NCBI GenBank assembly: GCA_028687545.1
Contig: JAQTZZ010000003.1
Location: 62,001 to 126,000 of the forward strand
Direction of reading: 5' to 3'
Origin: Candidatus Wallbacteria bacterium
GTDB lineage: Bacteria > Muiribacteriota > JAQTZZ01
DNA length: 64,000 bases
Below are positions 34,002 through 42,696 of this stretch, in pieces (within the stretch, counting starts at the first letter, position 1; every line of letters begins with the position of its first letter). The position numbers were made by a program, and so were the translations under genes. The notes beneath the pieces are model-generated. The model saw only the letters and a list, made by a program, of their open reading frames with translations, did not search any database and was not told the origin of the DNA.

Positions 34002-35411
34002 TTATTTTTTAAGATATTTATCTGCATTATTTGCTACAATCACCCCATAATTAGCGGCTCCCAGCCAGCCTGACATGATGATGCCGACCGAGCCTGTGTG
34101 GAACAGCCCTCCGATTTCCCGCTCGAGCCCCATGCTGATCTTCAGGCCCTCGAATTTAGTGCCGAAAGAAGCGCCCTGTTCATGCAGGGTATAGCGGTGG
34201 AAAGTGCGGGGAGTGGCTGCTTCGATGTAATCGATTTTAGACCTCACGCCCGGGATGAATTTTTCAAGTGTTTTCAGCGTGATTTCGCAGAGGTTTTTCT
34301 TGGCAGCGCTGTATTCAAGATCGCTCAATGCAGTCCAGTCTTCAAATTTTGCGTTGCTGGAAGCCACTATGGAATAACGGTTCGTTCCGGGACGGGTTTT
34401 CGGGTAGTAAAGGGAGAAAGTGCGGCTGCTGGTGTCAAAAGCCAGCAGTTTTTCAGGTATGAATTCAGGCTCTTCTGAACAGAAAATCAGATCTCCGATT
34501 TCCGGGATTTTCTCTCCACTTCTGACACCCATGTATACCTGGCAGGAGGAATTATTGAGCCTGACTCCAGACAGATTTTTTCTGAACTGATCTGAAAAAT
34601 GCTGTTCCCCGACCATTTTTTTTACTGTAGTCAGGATGTTCCCATTGGAGATCACGCTTCTGCAGCGGATCTGATGGCCGCAGGATTCCACTGACTGAAC
34701 CCTGCCTGAGGCCAGATTGATCTTATCCACCAGGCTGCAGAGCGCAATATCCACCTTGCTGTCCAGCAGCTCTTTCTGCATCTTGGAAATCAGCAGATCA
34801 GTTCCACCCTGGAAGGTGAAAACTCCCTTGCTCATGAAGTTGGAGAAGACAATGCCGTAAGTCAGGGCAGGTTCCGAGAGGGTGGATCCATTGGCGTAAG
34901 TGATAGGTTCCATCAGCAACCGTACCACATCGTTCCTGCCCGGAAAAAAGCGCTCGAACAATTGAGCCACAGTCAGATCAGGTTCGTCCACGAATTCCAT
35001 CCTGCGGGCTGTTTTGAAAAATTCGGATACAGTTTCCGGATTGAGCTTGAACTGATGGACCAGTTTACTTGTGAAATCCTGTTCGTCAAAAGTAGTGGAG
35101 AGAGAGAACTGAGGGTTTTCAAAGCGGATTTCGGAAAGCTGGACTATGGAAGCGGCGATCTCTTCGTTCCAGTAACGTTTGCAGGTCTTGATCATGCCTA
35201 CAGGGAAACCGTGAAGAGAGACATCGAAAATATGGCCTTTCCGGTTGAACCAGGTGGCCAGTCCGCCCAGCTTGTCATGCTGCTCCAAGAGCACGACCCT
35301 GCGCCCCATTTTTTTGGCAAGCACGATCGCGGCAGTCAGGCCTCCCAGGCCTCCGCCGATCACTGCCACGTCGTATTCGCTTTTGAGCTCAGCCGGTGTA
35401 TGGTATAACAT
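34002..35411 (-). CDS. CrtI/retinol-saturase-like FAD oxidoreductase
   Basis: A 469-residue flavoprotein of the phytoene desaturase, CrtISO and retinol saturase superfamily. The FAD-binding Rossmann motif is VIGGGLGGLTAA (18-29), followed by VVLLEQHDKLGGLATWF. The C-terminus has the second FAD contact region (GLFHTGSVGIIMSGWLGAAN). Members desaturate, isomerise or saturate conjugated polyenes. In this cluster it may act on an acyl or polyene chain made by the FabF/G/Z/I set. A second, diverged member is encoded at 36532. No other carotenoid genes (crtB, crtE) are present, so a true carotenoid role is less likely. Confidence 0.85.
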   Translation of the reverse strand: MLYHTPAELKSEYDVAVIGGGLGGLTAAIVLAKKMGRRVVLLEQHDKLGGLATWFNRKGHIFDVSLHGFPVGMIKTCKRYWNEEIAASIVQLSEIRFENPQFSLSTTFDEQDFTSKLVHQFKLNPETVSEFFKTARRMEFVDEPDLTVAQLFERFFPGRNDVVRLLMEPITYANGSTLSEPALTYGIVFSNFMSKGVFTFQGGTDLLISKMQKELLDSKVDIALCSLVDKINLASGRVQSVESCGHQIRCRSVISNGNILTTVKKMVGEQHFSDQFRKNLSGVRLNNSSCQVYMGVRSGEKIPEIGDLIFCSEEPEFIPEKLLAFDTSSRTFSLYYPKTRPGTNRYSIVASSNAKFEDWTALSDLEYSAAKKNLCEITLKTLEKFIPGVRSKIDYIEAATPRTFHRYTLHEQGASFGTKFEGLKISMGLEREIGGLFHTGSVGIIMSGWLGAANYGVIVANNADKYLKK

Positions 35412-35464
35412 ATAATCCTTAGTCAGTTAATGCAGAGTATATTCTATCCAGTTCTGTTTTATTT

Positions 35465-36397
35465 TCAATCTCTTACCCTCTTCCCGCACTTTGCACTTGT
35501 CTTCGAAGCATGTTCAGATTCGCTTTGCTTCTGGAGTGCAGGTTTTGAGTGATTTTCGATTACCCTGTCGTAATTTCCTGAATCAACCCATTTGCTTATT
35601 TCATGACAGCGTGTCACTGTCCAGGGGTGACTCTCTTCATCTGAAGACAAAACTTTCGCCAGCAGGTCCAGATTATCTTCGCCGAGACCTTCGAAATGCT
35701 CTGTCTGGTCCAGAAAATCCTGTGGATCCAGTGAATTGTAATGCGATTCCGGAGCTCCGGCCATTTTCATCATGATAGTGATGGCGCTTTCAATGCTCTG
35801 GCATGCCAGCAGTCCCGCTCTGTCGCCTGTGAATTCTGATTTCCTCCGCCAGGCAAGTAAGGCTGACCTGATTCCCATGGAAACGAATTCTCCTACCCCT
35901 AGAGTCGCCTTTCCGAGGAGATTGCTGATGATCGGAAAAGCCATGGCCATTTGATGATAAGCGCAGTGCTGGCTTTTAATATGCCCGACTTCATGCCCAA
36001 GCAGAAACATTAATTCCAGGTTTGTCAACTTTTCCAGGCAGCCCTGATTGATCACGATGATCGGAGCTTCAGAACCGATAGTGATTGAATTGATATCATC
36101 ACCCTGACGGATATACAAATCAGGAACGTTTTTTAAAGAAATTACCTCGCAGACTGCAGCCAGAATCCGGTAGGCTTTCGGGATGAATTTTGGCGTAACC
36201 TTGAGATTGCTGCCCGTATACTGGACTTTAAAGAATTTTTCCACGCCGGACTGGTTGATTTTCTGGATCAGAGTATTCAATCCCGGGGTCTTTTGCAATG
36301 CAACAAGTGCATGTTTATCTAATTCATGTTCATATTCAACGGGCTTAAGGTGTGTAAGAGTTTTTATCTTTAAGCTCAGATCGGTATTTCTACCCAT
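35465..36397 (-). CDS. M48-family metalloprotease
   Basis: A 310-residue zinc peptidase of the M48 (HtpX/Ste24-like) group. The zinc motif is HEVGH (135-139) and the third ligand is probably E188 in SEFTGDRAG. There is one weak hydrophobic stretch around residues 150-185 and no signal peptide, so it resembles the soluble or peripherally bound members. The C-terminus is charged and disordered (KQSESEHASKTSAK). It lies between the two CrtI-like genes, with gaps of 134 and 53 bases. Its role in the cluster is unclear, and it may simply be a passenger. Confidence 0.85.
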   Translation of the reverse strand: MGRNTDLSLKIKTLTHLKPVEYEHELDKHALVALQKTPGLNTLIQKINQSGVEKFFKVQYTGSNLKVTPKFIPKAYRILAAVCEVISLKNVPDLYIRQGDDINSITIGSEAPIIVINQGCLEKLTNLELMFLLGHEVGHIKSQHCAYHQMAMAFPIISNLLGKATLGVGEFVSMGIRSALLAWRRKSEFTGDRAGLLACQSIESAITIMMKMAGAPESHYNSLDPQDFLDQTEHFEGLGEDNLDLLAKVLSSDEESHPWTVTRCHEISKWVDSGNYDRVIENHSKPALQKQSESEHASKTSAKCGKRVRD

Positions 36398-36531
36398 ATT
36401 ATTTTTCTTTACAGTGGGAAGCAGAGATGCGTTACCTCATCAGGAATATCAACTGAAAGGTGTTCTACTGTTATTATAGATTCTAAAATCTTCAATTGCA
36501 AAACCTGCCCGTTTATTATTAATTTTATATT

Positions 36532-37920
36532 TCAGCCATTATCCTTCAGCACATGCAGGTTGGCCATGGATACGCCTGAGAGCATGGCTCCGACTATACC
36601 CAGAAATCCCTGGTCAGTGCCTGCGAGGAAGAGATTCCTGAACCCGGTTTCTCCGTTCCTGATCTTGTCCGGGCTGCCATAGACTGCTCCGTTGATGTGC
36701 CCGGTGAATCGTTCCACAGTAAGGGGAGTAAACATGTCTGTAAAGATGATATTTTCCTTTTTCAGCGGCAGTATCGAGGAAGCCTTATCGATGATTTTTT
36801 CCAGCCAGGCCTTTTTTTCCGCGTAATATCCAGTTTTCCCGAGTTTTTTCCATAGATCAAAGGACGCCATATTGGTCACTCGAAGCATCGGCTCAGGCTT
36901 CGGGTCAGGACTGGCGAAATTGTCCGGTATACAGAGCACTCCACTATTCAGGGAGACGAGGCTTTCAGCCTTCCTGTATTCGAATTTATCCGAGTCATTA
37001 TAAAAAACGATCGTGCTGGTATGGCCTAGTGCTGAAAGAGGTTCGGACAGACAGAGGATGACTTCTGTGAAGGACATGGTTCCGGGTTTTCCTGAATAGA
37101 GGGTGCCGCCTGCCAGATTCATCGTTTCGCAGTACCCGGCAGTGGAAATAATCGAGGCAGCGGTCAGTTCTTCACCGGATTCCAGTTCCACTCCCTCGGC
37201 TTTATTGTCTTTAACGATTATTTTTACCACATTGGCACTGAGCCTTAGTTCGCCTCCATGATCAAGAAACTGCTTTTTCAGCAGATTGATCACTGTCAGC
37301 ACTCCCTTCTTCGGCCTGGCAAAACCTTCCAGGAAAATCGAGCGGAACATGATCGCAAACTGGGACAGGTCCATGTCATGCTCCCAGGCGCTGCCATAAT
37401 ACATCAGCGGGCAGAGGATCATTTCGGGCAGCAGAGGGTCTGTGAAAAAATCCGACAGCGCTGTACGGGTGGATGAATAAGTATTGGTCAATGAAAGAGC
37501 ATCGAATTTTTCAATGAAATCCAGAAGCTTTTTGAAGCCGACAGTCTGGGCTGGAAATTTTTCCGCGATTTCATGTTTCAGAAGATCGATCTGATTGGAA
37601 AAGCGCAGCGAGACTCCAGGAAAGCGGATTTCTGAATGATTCTGAGGAATCAGTTCCAGATCTTCCCATTTCAATTTCAGCTGCCGCAGAAGCTTGTTGA
37701 GCGGGGCCAACCGCACATTCTTAGGTACATAGTTGGTCATGGCGTGCAGACCCACGTCCAGCACCCTTTTGTTACGCACAAAATAAGAGTTCAGACCGCC
37801 GGGTACAGTGTGTTTTTCCAGGATCAGCACTTTTCTGCCATAGTAGGCCAGGCGGATGCCTGCAGCGAGCCCTGACATCCCGGCTCCGATGATGATGGTG
37901 TCGTAATTAGCGGGCGACAT
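36532..37920 (-). CDS. Second CrtI/retinol-saturase-like FAD oxidoreductase
   Basis: A 462-residue flavoprotein of the phytoene desaturase superfamily, paralogous to the product at 34002. The FAD motif is IIIGAGMSGLAAGIRLAYYG, followed by VLILEKHTVPGGLNSYF and the phrase VGLHAMTNYV. The C-terminal FAD region reads NLFLAGTDQGFLGIVGAMLSG. It is separated from the TolB-like gene by 88 bases. Two different members in one cluster suggest successive or opposing redox steps (desaturation, isomerisation, saturation) on a lipid chain; the substrate is inferred only. Confidence 0.85.
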   Translation of the reverse strand: MSPANYDTIIIGAGMSGLAAGIRLAYYGRKVLILEKHTVPGGLNSYFVRNKRVLDVGLHAMTNYVPKNVRLAPLNKLLRQLKLKWEDLELIPQNHSEIRFPGVSLRFSNQIDLLKHEIAEKFPAQTVGFKKLLDFIEKFDALSLTNTYSSTRTALSDFFTDPLLPEMILCPLMYYGSAWEHDMDLSQFAIMFRSIFLEGFARPKKGVLTVINLLKKQFLDHGGELRLSANVVKIIVKDNKAEGVELESGEELTAASIISTAGYCETMNLAGGTLYSGKPGTMSFTEVILCLSEPLSALGHTSTIVFYNDSDKFEYRKAESLVSLNSGVLCIPDNFASPDPKPEPMLRVTNMASFDLWKKLGKTGYYAEKKAWLEKIIDKASSILPLKKENIIFTDMFTPLTVERFTGHINGAVYGSPDKIRNGETGFRNLFLAGTDQGFLGIVGAMLSGVSMANLHVLKDNG

Positions 37921-38008
37921 GAAATGAGTTTAAGGGAAAAAGGTTGTTTATTCAATAAAAGGTTGGGTTAAGATAAAAGTGAAAGGGAATATCTGAAATA
38001 TTTATTTT

Positions 38009-38929
38009 TTACTTTCCATTACGCCAGGCAGGATTGATGTCGTAACTGTCTGACTCTATCATCCTGGGTTTGCCGCCTTCAGAACTGAGTATGAAAGTCC
38101 GGCCTGAGGATTCAAAGACAATCGATCTGCCGTCTCTTGAATATGACGGCCAGGCCATTACATTGATCGAAGAATGAAGTTCCAGGCATTTCTTATCCGA
38201 AAAGGAAAGCTGCACTATGGAACAGGCTTCGCCTGCCGAGTAATTTTCCCGGATGAAGATGAGTTTTGTTCCGTCAGGGGAGAGCGCAGGCTGGCTGAGC
38301 AGGCCGTAATTATCAGGAAGATTGCAGGTCAGGATCTTCAGATCCCCGCCCTGCAGGTCGGTTGAGCAGATGTCGTATCTTGGTGCAGGTAGCTTTCTGG
38401 TGAGAAAATCAAAAAGTACTCTCTGGCCGTCTTTACTGAAAACAGGTCTGGGAGTAGCAGGAGAATATTCTGAAATTCTGGTCTTTTCGATTCCGTCTGA
38501 ATTCATTATCTGCACAGCGAATTCATCCAGTTTGTCGCTTCCCAGATTGGTTGCGAAGGCAACAGACTGCCCGTCCGGAGAGAATGAAGCGGAAAAGCTG
38601 TGATTGGCTGGAGTCGTAAGACGCTGCAGGCCGCTTCCGTCAACGTTCATCAGGCAGATGAAGCAGCGGGGATCTGCATATGAGATGTCAGCCCTGATGC
38701 GGGCACTGAAGAGAATCTTTGTCCCATCCGGGGAAATGCTGGGTTCAAGTTCGTCGATCTCAGGAGTTTTTGTCAGATTGATTCTGATAGAACTGTTTTC
38801 TTCGATTCTGTAAAGGTCAAAATCCTGTCCTGTGCGGGATGAGATGATCAGAGTGGCACCTGCGTTCAGGGCAAAACCCAGGCAGAAGGCTGCGATCAAT
38901 TTGACTGTATTAATAGTATAGATCGACAT
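38009..38929 (-). CDS. Exported TolB-like PD40 beta-propeller
   Basis: A 306-residue exported protein with a signal peptide (LIAAFCLGFALNAGATLII) and five to six PD40/WD40-like blades, each with a phrase such as EPSISPDGTKILFSARI, SFSPDGQSVAFATNL, PVFSKDGQRVLFDFL, ALSPDGTKLIFIREN and SYSRDGRSIVFESSG. It resembles the propeller half of TolB but lacks the N-terminal domain needed to work with Pal. It lies inside the ole/FAS cluster, 80 bases before the MetX-like gene, and may bind an envelope protein or a lipid product. Confidence 0.83.
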   Translation of the reverse strand: MSIYTINTVKLIAAFCLGFALNAGATLIISSRTGQDFDLYRIEENSSIRINLTKTPEIDELEPSISPDGTKILFSARIRADISYADPRCFICLMNVDGSGLQRLTTPANHSFSASFSPDGQSVAFATNLGSDKLDEFAVQIMNSDGIEKTRISEYSPATPRPVFSKDGQRVLFDFLTRKLPAPRYDICSTDLQGGDLKILTCNLPDNYGLLSQPALSPDGTKLIFIRENYSAGEACSIVQLSFSDKKCLELHSSINVMAWPSYSRDGRSIVFESSGRTFILSSEGGKPRMIESDSYDINPAWRNGK

Positions 38930-39009
38930 TCCCCCCTCCTGTTAAATAAATTGTAGCCGTGAAAGATCAAACGTCAAGGTTTTTCGATATTGCCTGTTGG
39001 GATTATACC

Positions 39010-40083
39010 TTACGATAGGAATTTTCTAATCTGTTCGGCAAACAGAACCGTATGCGTCACTCCACCCAGATGGCCGTCAGCAGAGGAAAATTCGTGATAT
39101 TCAGAATCGTTTCGTTTTGCAAGCAATTCTCCGAATTTACGGGATTCCTCGATCGGAAACAGTACATCATTGGTTTCCGCTATCAGGAGATACCGGGCTC
39201 TGGAGGTTTTCAGTGCATCAGTAGGCGATGAATTACCTTCAAACAGGTTGAATCCGATGTTGGTCCTGCACAATTGGATAAAACAGTTGGCATCATACTG
39301 CAGAGCCCTGCTCCTGGCTATTTTCAGCAATTCGTCTTCGAATGCCTGATAACCTGACAGATAGTTGCCGCCCCATCCGCGTGGCCTGGCAAGAAGTGTG
39401 AGGGCTGCGAGAGCGTTTGCCAGGCCTGTCAGCGGCCTTGTGCCATGCTCGTAATATCGGCCGCCGTGAAATTCCGGGTCCAGCCGGACTGAGTCGATCC
39501 CTTGCCGCATGGGAAGAAATCTTGCGAATCCGTCAAGTCCCGGGCCAGTGGTCACTGCGATTATCCGCTCCACCATCTCCGGATAACTCAGGCTCCACTG
39601 CAGGGCCTGCATGCCGCCCATCGAGGGACCGGCGACTGCGTGCAGCTTCCCGACTCCCAGATAGTCAAGCAGCAATTTCTGTGCATTCACCATATCCCTG
39701 ACTGAAGTGACCGGAAAATCAGGTCCGTAGATTTTACCGCTTGATGGGTTGATGGAACGCGGACCGCTGGTTTTGATCAAGTCCGAATCATGCAGGCAGC
39801 AAAGGCTGTCGCTTGAGATTATAAAATATCGATTCGTGTCAAATGGCTTGTCAGGACCGATCAGATTGTGCCACCAGCCAGGTGCTTTATCTCCGGGGTA
39901 AAACCCTGCAGCATGCTTATTTCCGCTGAAAAAATGACAGAGCAGGATGGCGTTATCACGGGCAGAATTTAGAGTGCCATATGTTTCATAGCTGATGTCC
40001 AGTTCAGGAATAACAGAATCACCAATAAACGCAAATGGCTTCCCTGAAGTGAACTGGAGGATTTCCGGATTGGTCAAAGCCAA
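39010..40083 (-). CDS. MetX-like alpha/beta hydrolase (acyltransferase or thioesterase?)
   Basis: A 357-residue alpha/beta-hydrolase of the homoserine O-acetyltransferase (MetX) family. The nucleophile elbow is GPSMGGMQALQWS (S154), the acid is in NDVLFPIEES, and the base is probably in the late ADGHLGGVTH phrase, where MetX normally has GHDAF. It starts at a TTG only 4 bases after the ACP stop, with no clear ribosome site, so translation is coupled to ACP. Position next to ACP and a ketosynthase, and the altered His region, suggest acyl transfer or release from ACP rather than methionine synthesis. This is inference. Confidence 0.75.
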   Translation of the reverse strand: MALTNPEILQFTSGKPFAFIGDSVIPELDISYETYGTLNSARDNAILLCHFFSGNKHAAGFYPGDKAPGWWHNLIGPDKPFDTNRYFIISSDSLCCLHDSDLIKTSGPRSINPSSGKIYGPDFPVTSVRDMVNAQKLLLDYLGVGKLHAVAGPSMGGMQALQWSLSYPEMVERIIAVTTGPGLDGFARFLPMRQGIDSVRLDPEFHGGRYYEHGTRPLTGLANALAALTLLARPRGWGGNYLSGYQAFEDELLKIARSRALQYDANCFIQLCRTNIGFNLFEGNSSPTDALKTSRARYLLIAETNDVLFPIEESRKFGELLAKRNDSEYHEFSSADGHLGGVTHTVLFAEQIRKFLS

Positions 40084-40087
40084 GAGA

Positions 40088-40339
40088 TTATTTGTTGGCG
40101 AGTTTAGGAGCCAGGTAATCTACACAGCCCTGCAATGTGGAAAGTTTCATGTAGTCATCTTCAGGTACCTGGACTGCGTAACGCTTCCTCAGTTCCATGA
40201 TGATATCGAGAAAATCCATCGAGTCCAGCTCAATCTGGTCTCTGATGCGAACATCGTCCTTCAGCTTCGACAGGTCCGCGTCTTCGGCAAGGTCTTTAAT
40301 GATATCGAGTATCGCCTGTCTGATCTGTGGTCGTGTCAT
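40088..40339 (-). CDS. Acyl carrier protein
   Basis: An 83-residue acyl carrier protein that holds the growing chain on a 4'-phosphopantetheine arm. The attachment site is S40 in ELDSMDFLDI, where DSM replaces the common DSL. Four-helix length and the acidic helix II (DFLDIIMELRKRY) fit the family. GGAGGAG lies before the ATG. It sits between the FabF-like synthase (23 bases) and the MetX-like hydrolase (4 bases), which marks it as dedicated to this cluster. Confidence 0.93.
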   Translation of the reverse strand: MTRPQIRQAILDIIKDLAEDADLSKLKDDVRIRDQIELDSMDFLDIIMELRKRYAVQVPEDDYMKLSTLQGCVDYLAPKLANK

Positions 40340-40362
40340 ACATTCTCCTCCGAGCCGTTCTA

Positions 40363-41601
40363 TTATATTTTATATTTTTTTACGATCACGCTGGAATTTA
40401 TTCCAAGCATCCCGAAACTGCTATTCAGGATATAATCAATTTTATCAACTTTCAAGCTTTTATTCATTACAAGGTTGGGCATGAAGCATTCAGGATCCAG
40501 ATTCTCCACATTGATTGTGGGGTGGATTACATTGTCCTCGAAGCTCGGCAGATTTCCGGCCAGTTCCAGCGCTCCTGCAGCGCCCATAGCGTGACCGATG
40601 AAACTCTTGGTGTTGTTGATGTAAACTTTGGAGTCTATCCCGAAAACTTCTCTGACTGCCTTGATTTCCTCGATGTCGCCGATCGGGGTGGAGGTGGCGT
40701 GGGTGTTAATCAGATCAATGTCCGCAGGCTGGATTCCGGCTTTTTTCAGTGCATTTCTAAGGCAGACGGCCTGCTGCCTGTGGTCGGGCTGGATGAAATC
40801 AAAGGCGTCCGAGTTTACTCCATAGCCTGCGATTTCGCAGTAGATTTTGGCGCCTCGTGCTTTTGCGTGTTCTAGCGTCTCGAGGATAAAGAGGCAACCC
40901 CCTTCTGAGACCACAATGCCGTTCCTGGCTTTATCAAATGGTCTGGAAGCTTTAGCAGGATCAGGGTGTGAGCCGAGTGCCATCTCATTCTTGAAGCTCG
41001 CGAAAATGCCGAATGTATGGATGCTTTCCGACACACCTCCTGCGACAGCCATCTCGATCTCATCGAGCTGCAGCATCTGGTAACCCTGGACCAGGCCCAG
41101 GTTGCCTGCTGCGCAGGCTGCGCCGATGCAGTAATGCGGGCCGGTAATTTTCAGGTTGATCGTGACTTCTCCAGCCGGGTTGTTGGCCACAGTCCGTGGA
41201 TTGTGATGATGAGACCAGAAATTAAGGTCATATTTATATTGGGAAAGATTGTAGATTTCGTTTTCAGTCTCCACATTGCCGTGTTCTGTGGTTCCGATGT
41301 AGACACCGATTCTGGAAGTGTCGAGGGTGCTGAGATCCAGTTTGCTGTCTTTGAAAGCTTCATTGGCGCAGTAGATGGAGATCGAGCCGGCGCGGGTACC
41401 GCGGCGCAGCTCTTTTTTCTTCTGATATCGCAGTTCATCAAAATTGCAGGCGCCTGCCAGAACTTCGCCAATGTATCTGGTCTCGAATTTTCTGATGCCG
41501 GATTTTCCGCAAAGGAGACTCTGCCTGAATTCAGATAAGTTGTTGCCGTTAGGGGCAGTCAGTCCCACTCCTGTGATCACGATCCGTTTCTTTTGCAGCA
41601 T
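40363..41601 (-). CDS. Beta-ketoacyl-ACP synthase II-like (FabF family)
   Basis: A 412-residue condensing enzyme that extends acyl-ACP with malonyl-ACP. The Cys-His-His triad is C163 (IGAACAAGNLGL), H301 (INTHATSTPIGD) and H337 (FIGHAMGAAGAL). The Cys context AACAAG differs from the usual TACATG, and the loop near residues 120-145, rich in His and Tyr (YKYDLNFWSHHHNP), is unusual, so chain length or starter choice may differ from housekeeping FabF. AAGAGG lies 4 bases before the ATG. A 96-base gap separates it from oleD; a second promoter there is possible but not clear. Confidence 0.92.
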   Translation of the reverse strand: MLQKKRIVITGVGLTAPNGNNLSEFRQSLLCGKSGIRKFETRYIGEVLAGACNFDELRYQKKKELRRGTRAGSISIYCANEAFKDSKLDLSTLDTSRIGVYIGTTEHGNVETENEIYNLSQYKYDLNFWSHHHNPRTVANNPAGEVTINLKITGPHYCIGAACAAGNLGLVQGYQMLQLDEIEMAVAGGVSESIHTFGIFASFKNEMALGSHPDPAKASRPFDKARNGIVVSEGGCLFILETLEHAKARGAKIYCEIAGYGVNSDAFDFIQPDHRQQAVCLRNALKKAGIQPADIDLINTHATSTPIGDIEEIKAVREVFGIDSKVYINNTKSFIGHAMGAAGALELAGNLPSFEDNVIHPTINVENLDPECFMPNLVMNKSLKVDKIDYILNSSFGMLGINSSVIVKKYKI

Positions 41602-41697
41602 AGAGCCTCTTGTAAAGTGTTTTTGTCGGTCATGGAAACATACTAAAAATCGATGTTTAGAGAAAAATTACCTCAACAGCTTGAAAAAATCAAGGAC

Positions 41698-42696
41698 TTA
41701 TAAAGTTTTTTTCCTGAGATGTTCAATCAGCGAGGCCAGACCTGCATCCACACTGACGACCGGTTTGTATCCAAGATCGCGTTGAGCGGCTTCAATGGAA
41801 TAACAGTGAGATGTAGCAAGCTGCAGGGCCAGAAAGCGGGTCATCAGCGGTTCCGACCGGATTCCAAGCGCTCTGTAAACCGACTCCATCGCAAAACCGA
41901 TGCAATATGCGGCAGAGAGAGGCATTTTCCGGGCCACTGCCGGATGTCCCATCCCGGTGATGATGCGGTTGATAAAGTCCCAGAGATTCACTGGTTCTCC
42001 GTTTGTAATGAAATAAGCCTTCCCGCAGATTGCCGATCCTTCGGTTAACTTCCTGGAAGCAAGCAGATGGGCATAAGCTACGTTTTCCACATGAGTCACG
42101 TCAGCCATGTTTTTTCCGTTACCAACGGTGAAAAGCTTTTTTTTAGCTGCCCTTTCCAAAAGGCGCGGGATCAGGTTTGTGTCCTCTGGCCCCCAGATCA
42201 GGTGGGGCCGCAGTGCGACTGTCAAGAGTTTTCCCGGCTGGTTGGCAGCGAGTACAATCCGTTCTGCCAGAGCTTTGGTTTCGGAGTAGCAAGATAAATA
42301 TTTCTCAGGATAAGGAGCCGATTCAATCAGCATCTGCTGATCACTACCACCGAAGATTACGCTCGGGGAGGAAGTGAAAACAAGTTTTCCGACTCCGTTT
42401 CTCAGACAGGCTTTGACCACATTTTCAGTTCCCAGTACATTGGTCTTAAAATAAGGCTCCCTGAAGACCGAGATCCCGGTCCTGGCAGCTATGTGGTGCA
42501 CCTCATCAAAGCCTTGGAATGCTTTCTGGAGGTTTTCACCATCACTGATATCAGCGGTGATCACAGGGAATTTTTCTCGTTCGGCGAATTCATAATGCCC
42601 ACGTCCAAGGATGGTCACAGAGTGCCCCTCATCCCGCAGTTTGCGGCAGACAAAGCGCCCCAGGAAACCGCCTCCACCTGTGACGATTGTTTTCAA
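41698..42696 (-). CDS. oleD: 2-alkyl-3-oxoalkanoate reductase OleD
   Basis: A 332-residue NAD(P)-dependent extended SDR (3-beta-HSD group) that reduces the 2-alkyl-3-keto acid from OleA to the 2-alkyl-3-hydroxy acid. It has the cofactor motif VTGGGGFLGRF (5-15) and catalytic Y137 and K141 in YSETKALAER. Assignment rests on sequence type and on direct linkage with oleC (4-base overlap), oleB and oleA in the standard order of the long-chain olefin pathway. Confidence 0.88.
   Translation of the reverse strand: MKTIVTGGGGFLGRFVCRKLRDEGHSVTILGRGHYEFAEREKFPVITADISDGENLQKAFQGFDEVHHIAARTGISVFREPYFKTNVLGTENVVKACLRNGVGKLVFTSSPSVIFGGSDQQMLIESAPYPEKYLSCYSETKALAERIVLAANQPGKLLTVALRPHLIWGPEDTNLIPRLLERAAKKKLFTVGNGKNMADVTHVENVAYAHLLASRKLTEGSAICGKAYFITNGEPVNLWDFINRIITGMGHPAVARKMPLSAAYCIGFAMESVYRALGIRSEPLMTRFLALQLATSHCYSIEAAQRDLGYKPVVSVDAGLASLIEHLRKKTL

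Noticed and set aside
34002-37920. Carotenoid biosynthesis
   Set aside because: Only CrtI-like proteins are present; there is no phytoene synthase, prenyl synthase or cyclase nearby.
39010-40083. Calling the hydrolase metX
   Set aside because: The fold and elbow match, but the altered His region and the ACP-linked context make a methionine role doubtful, so I gave no symbol.
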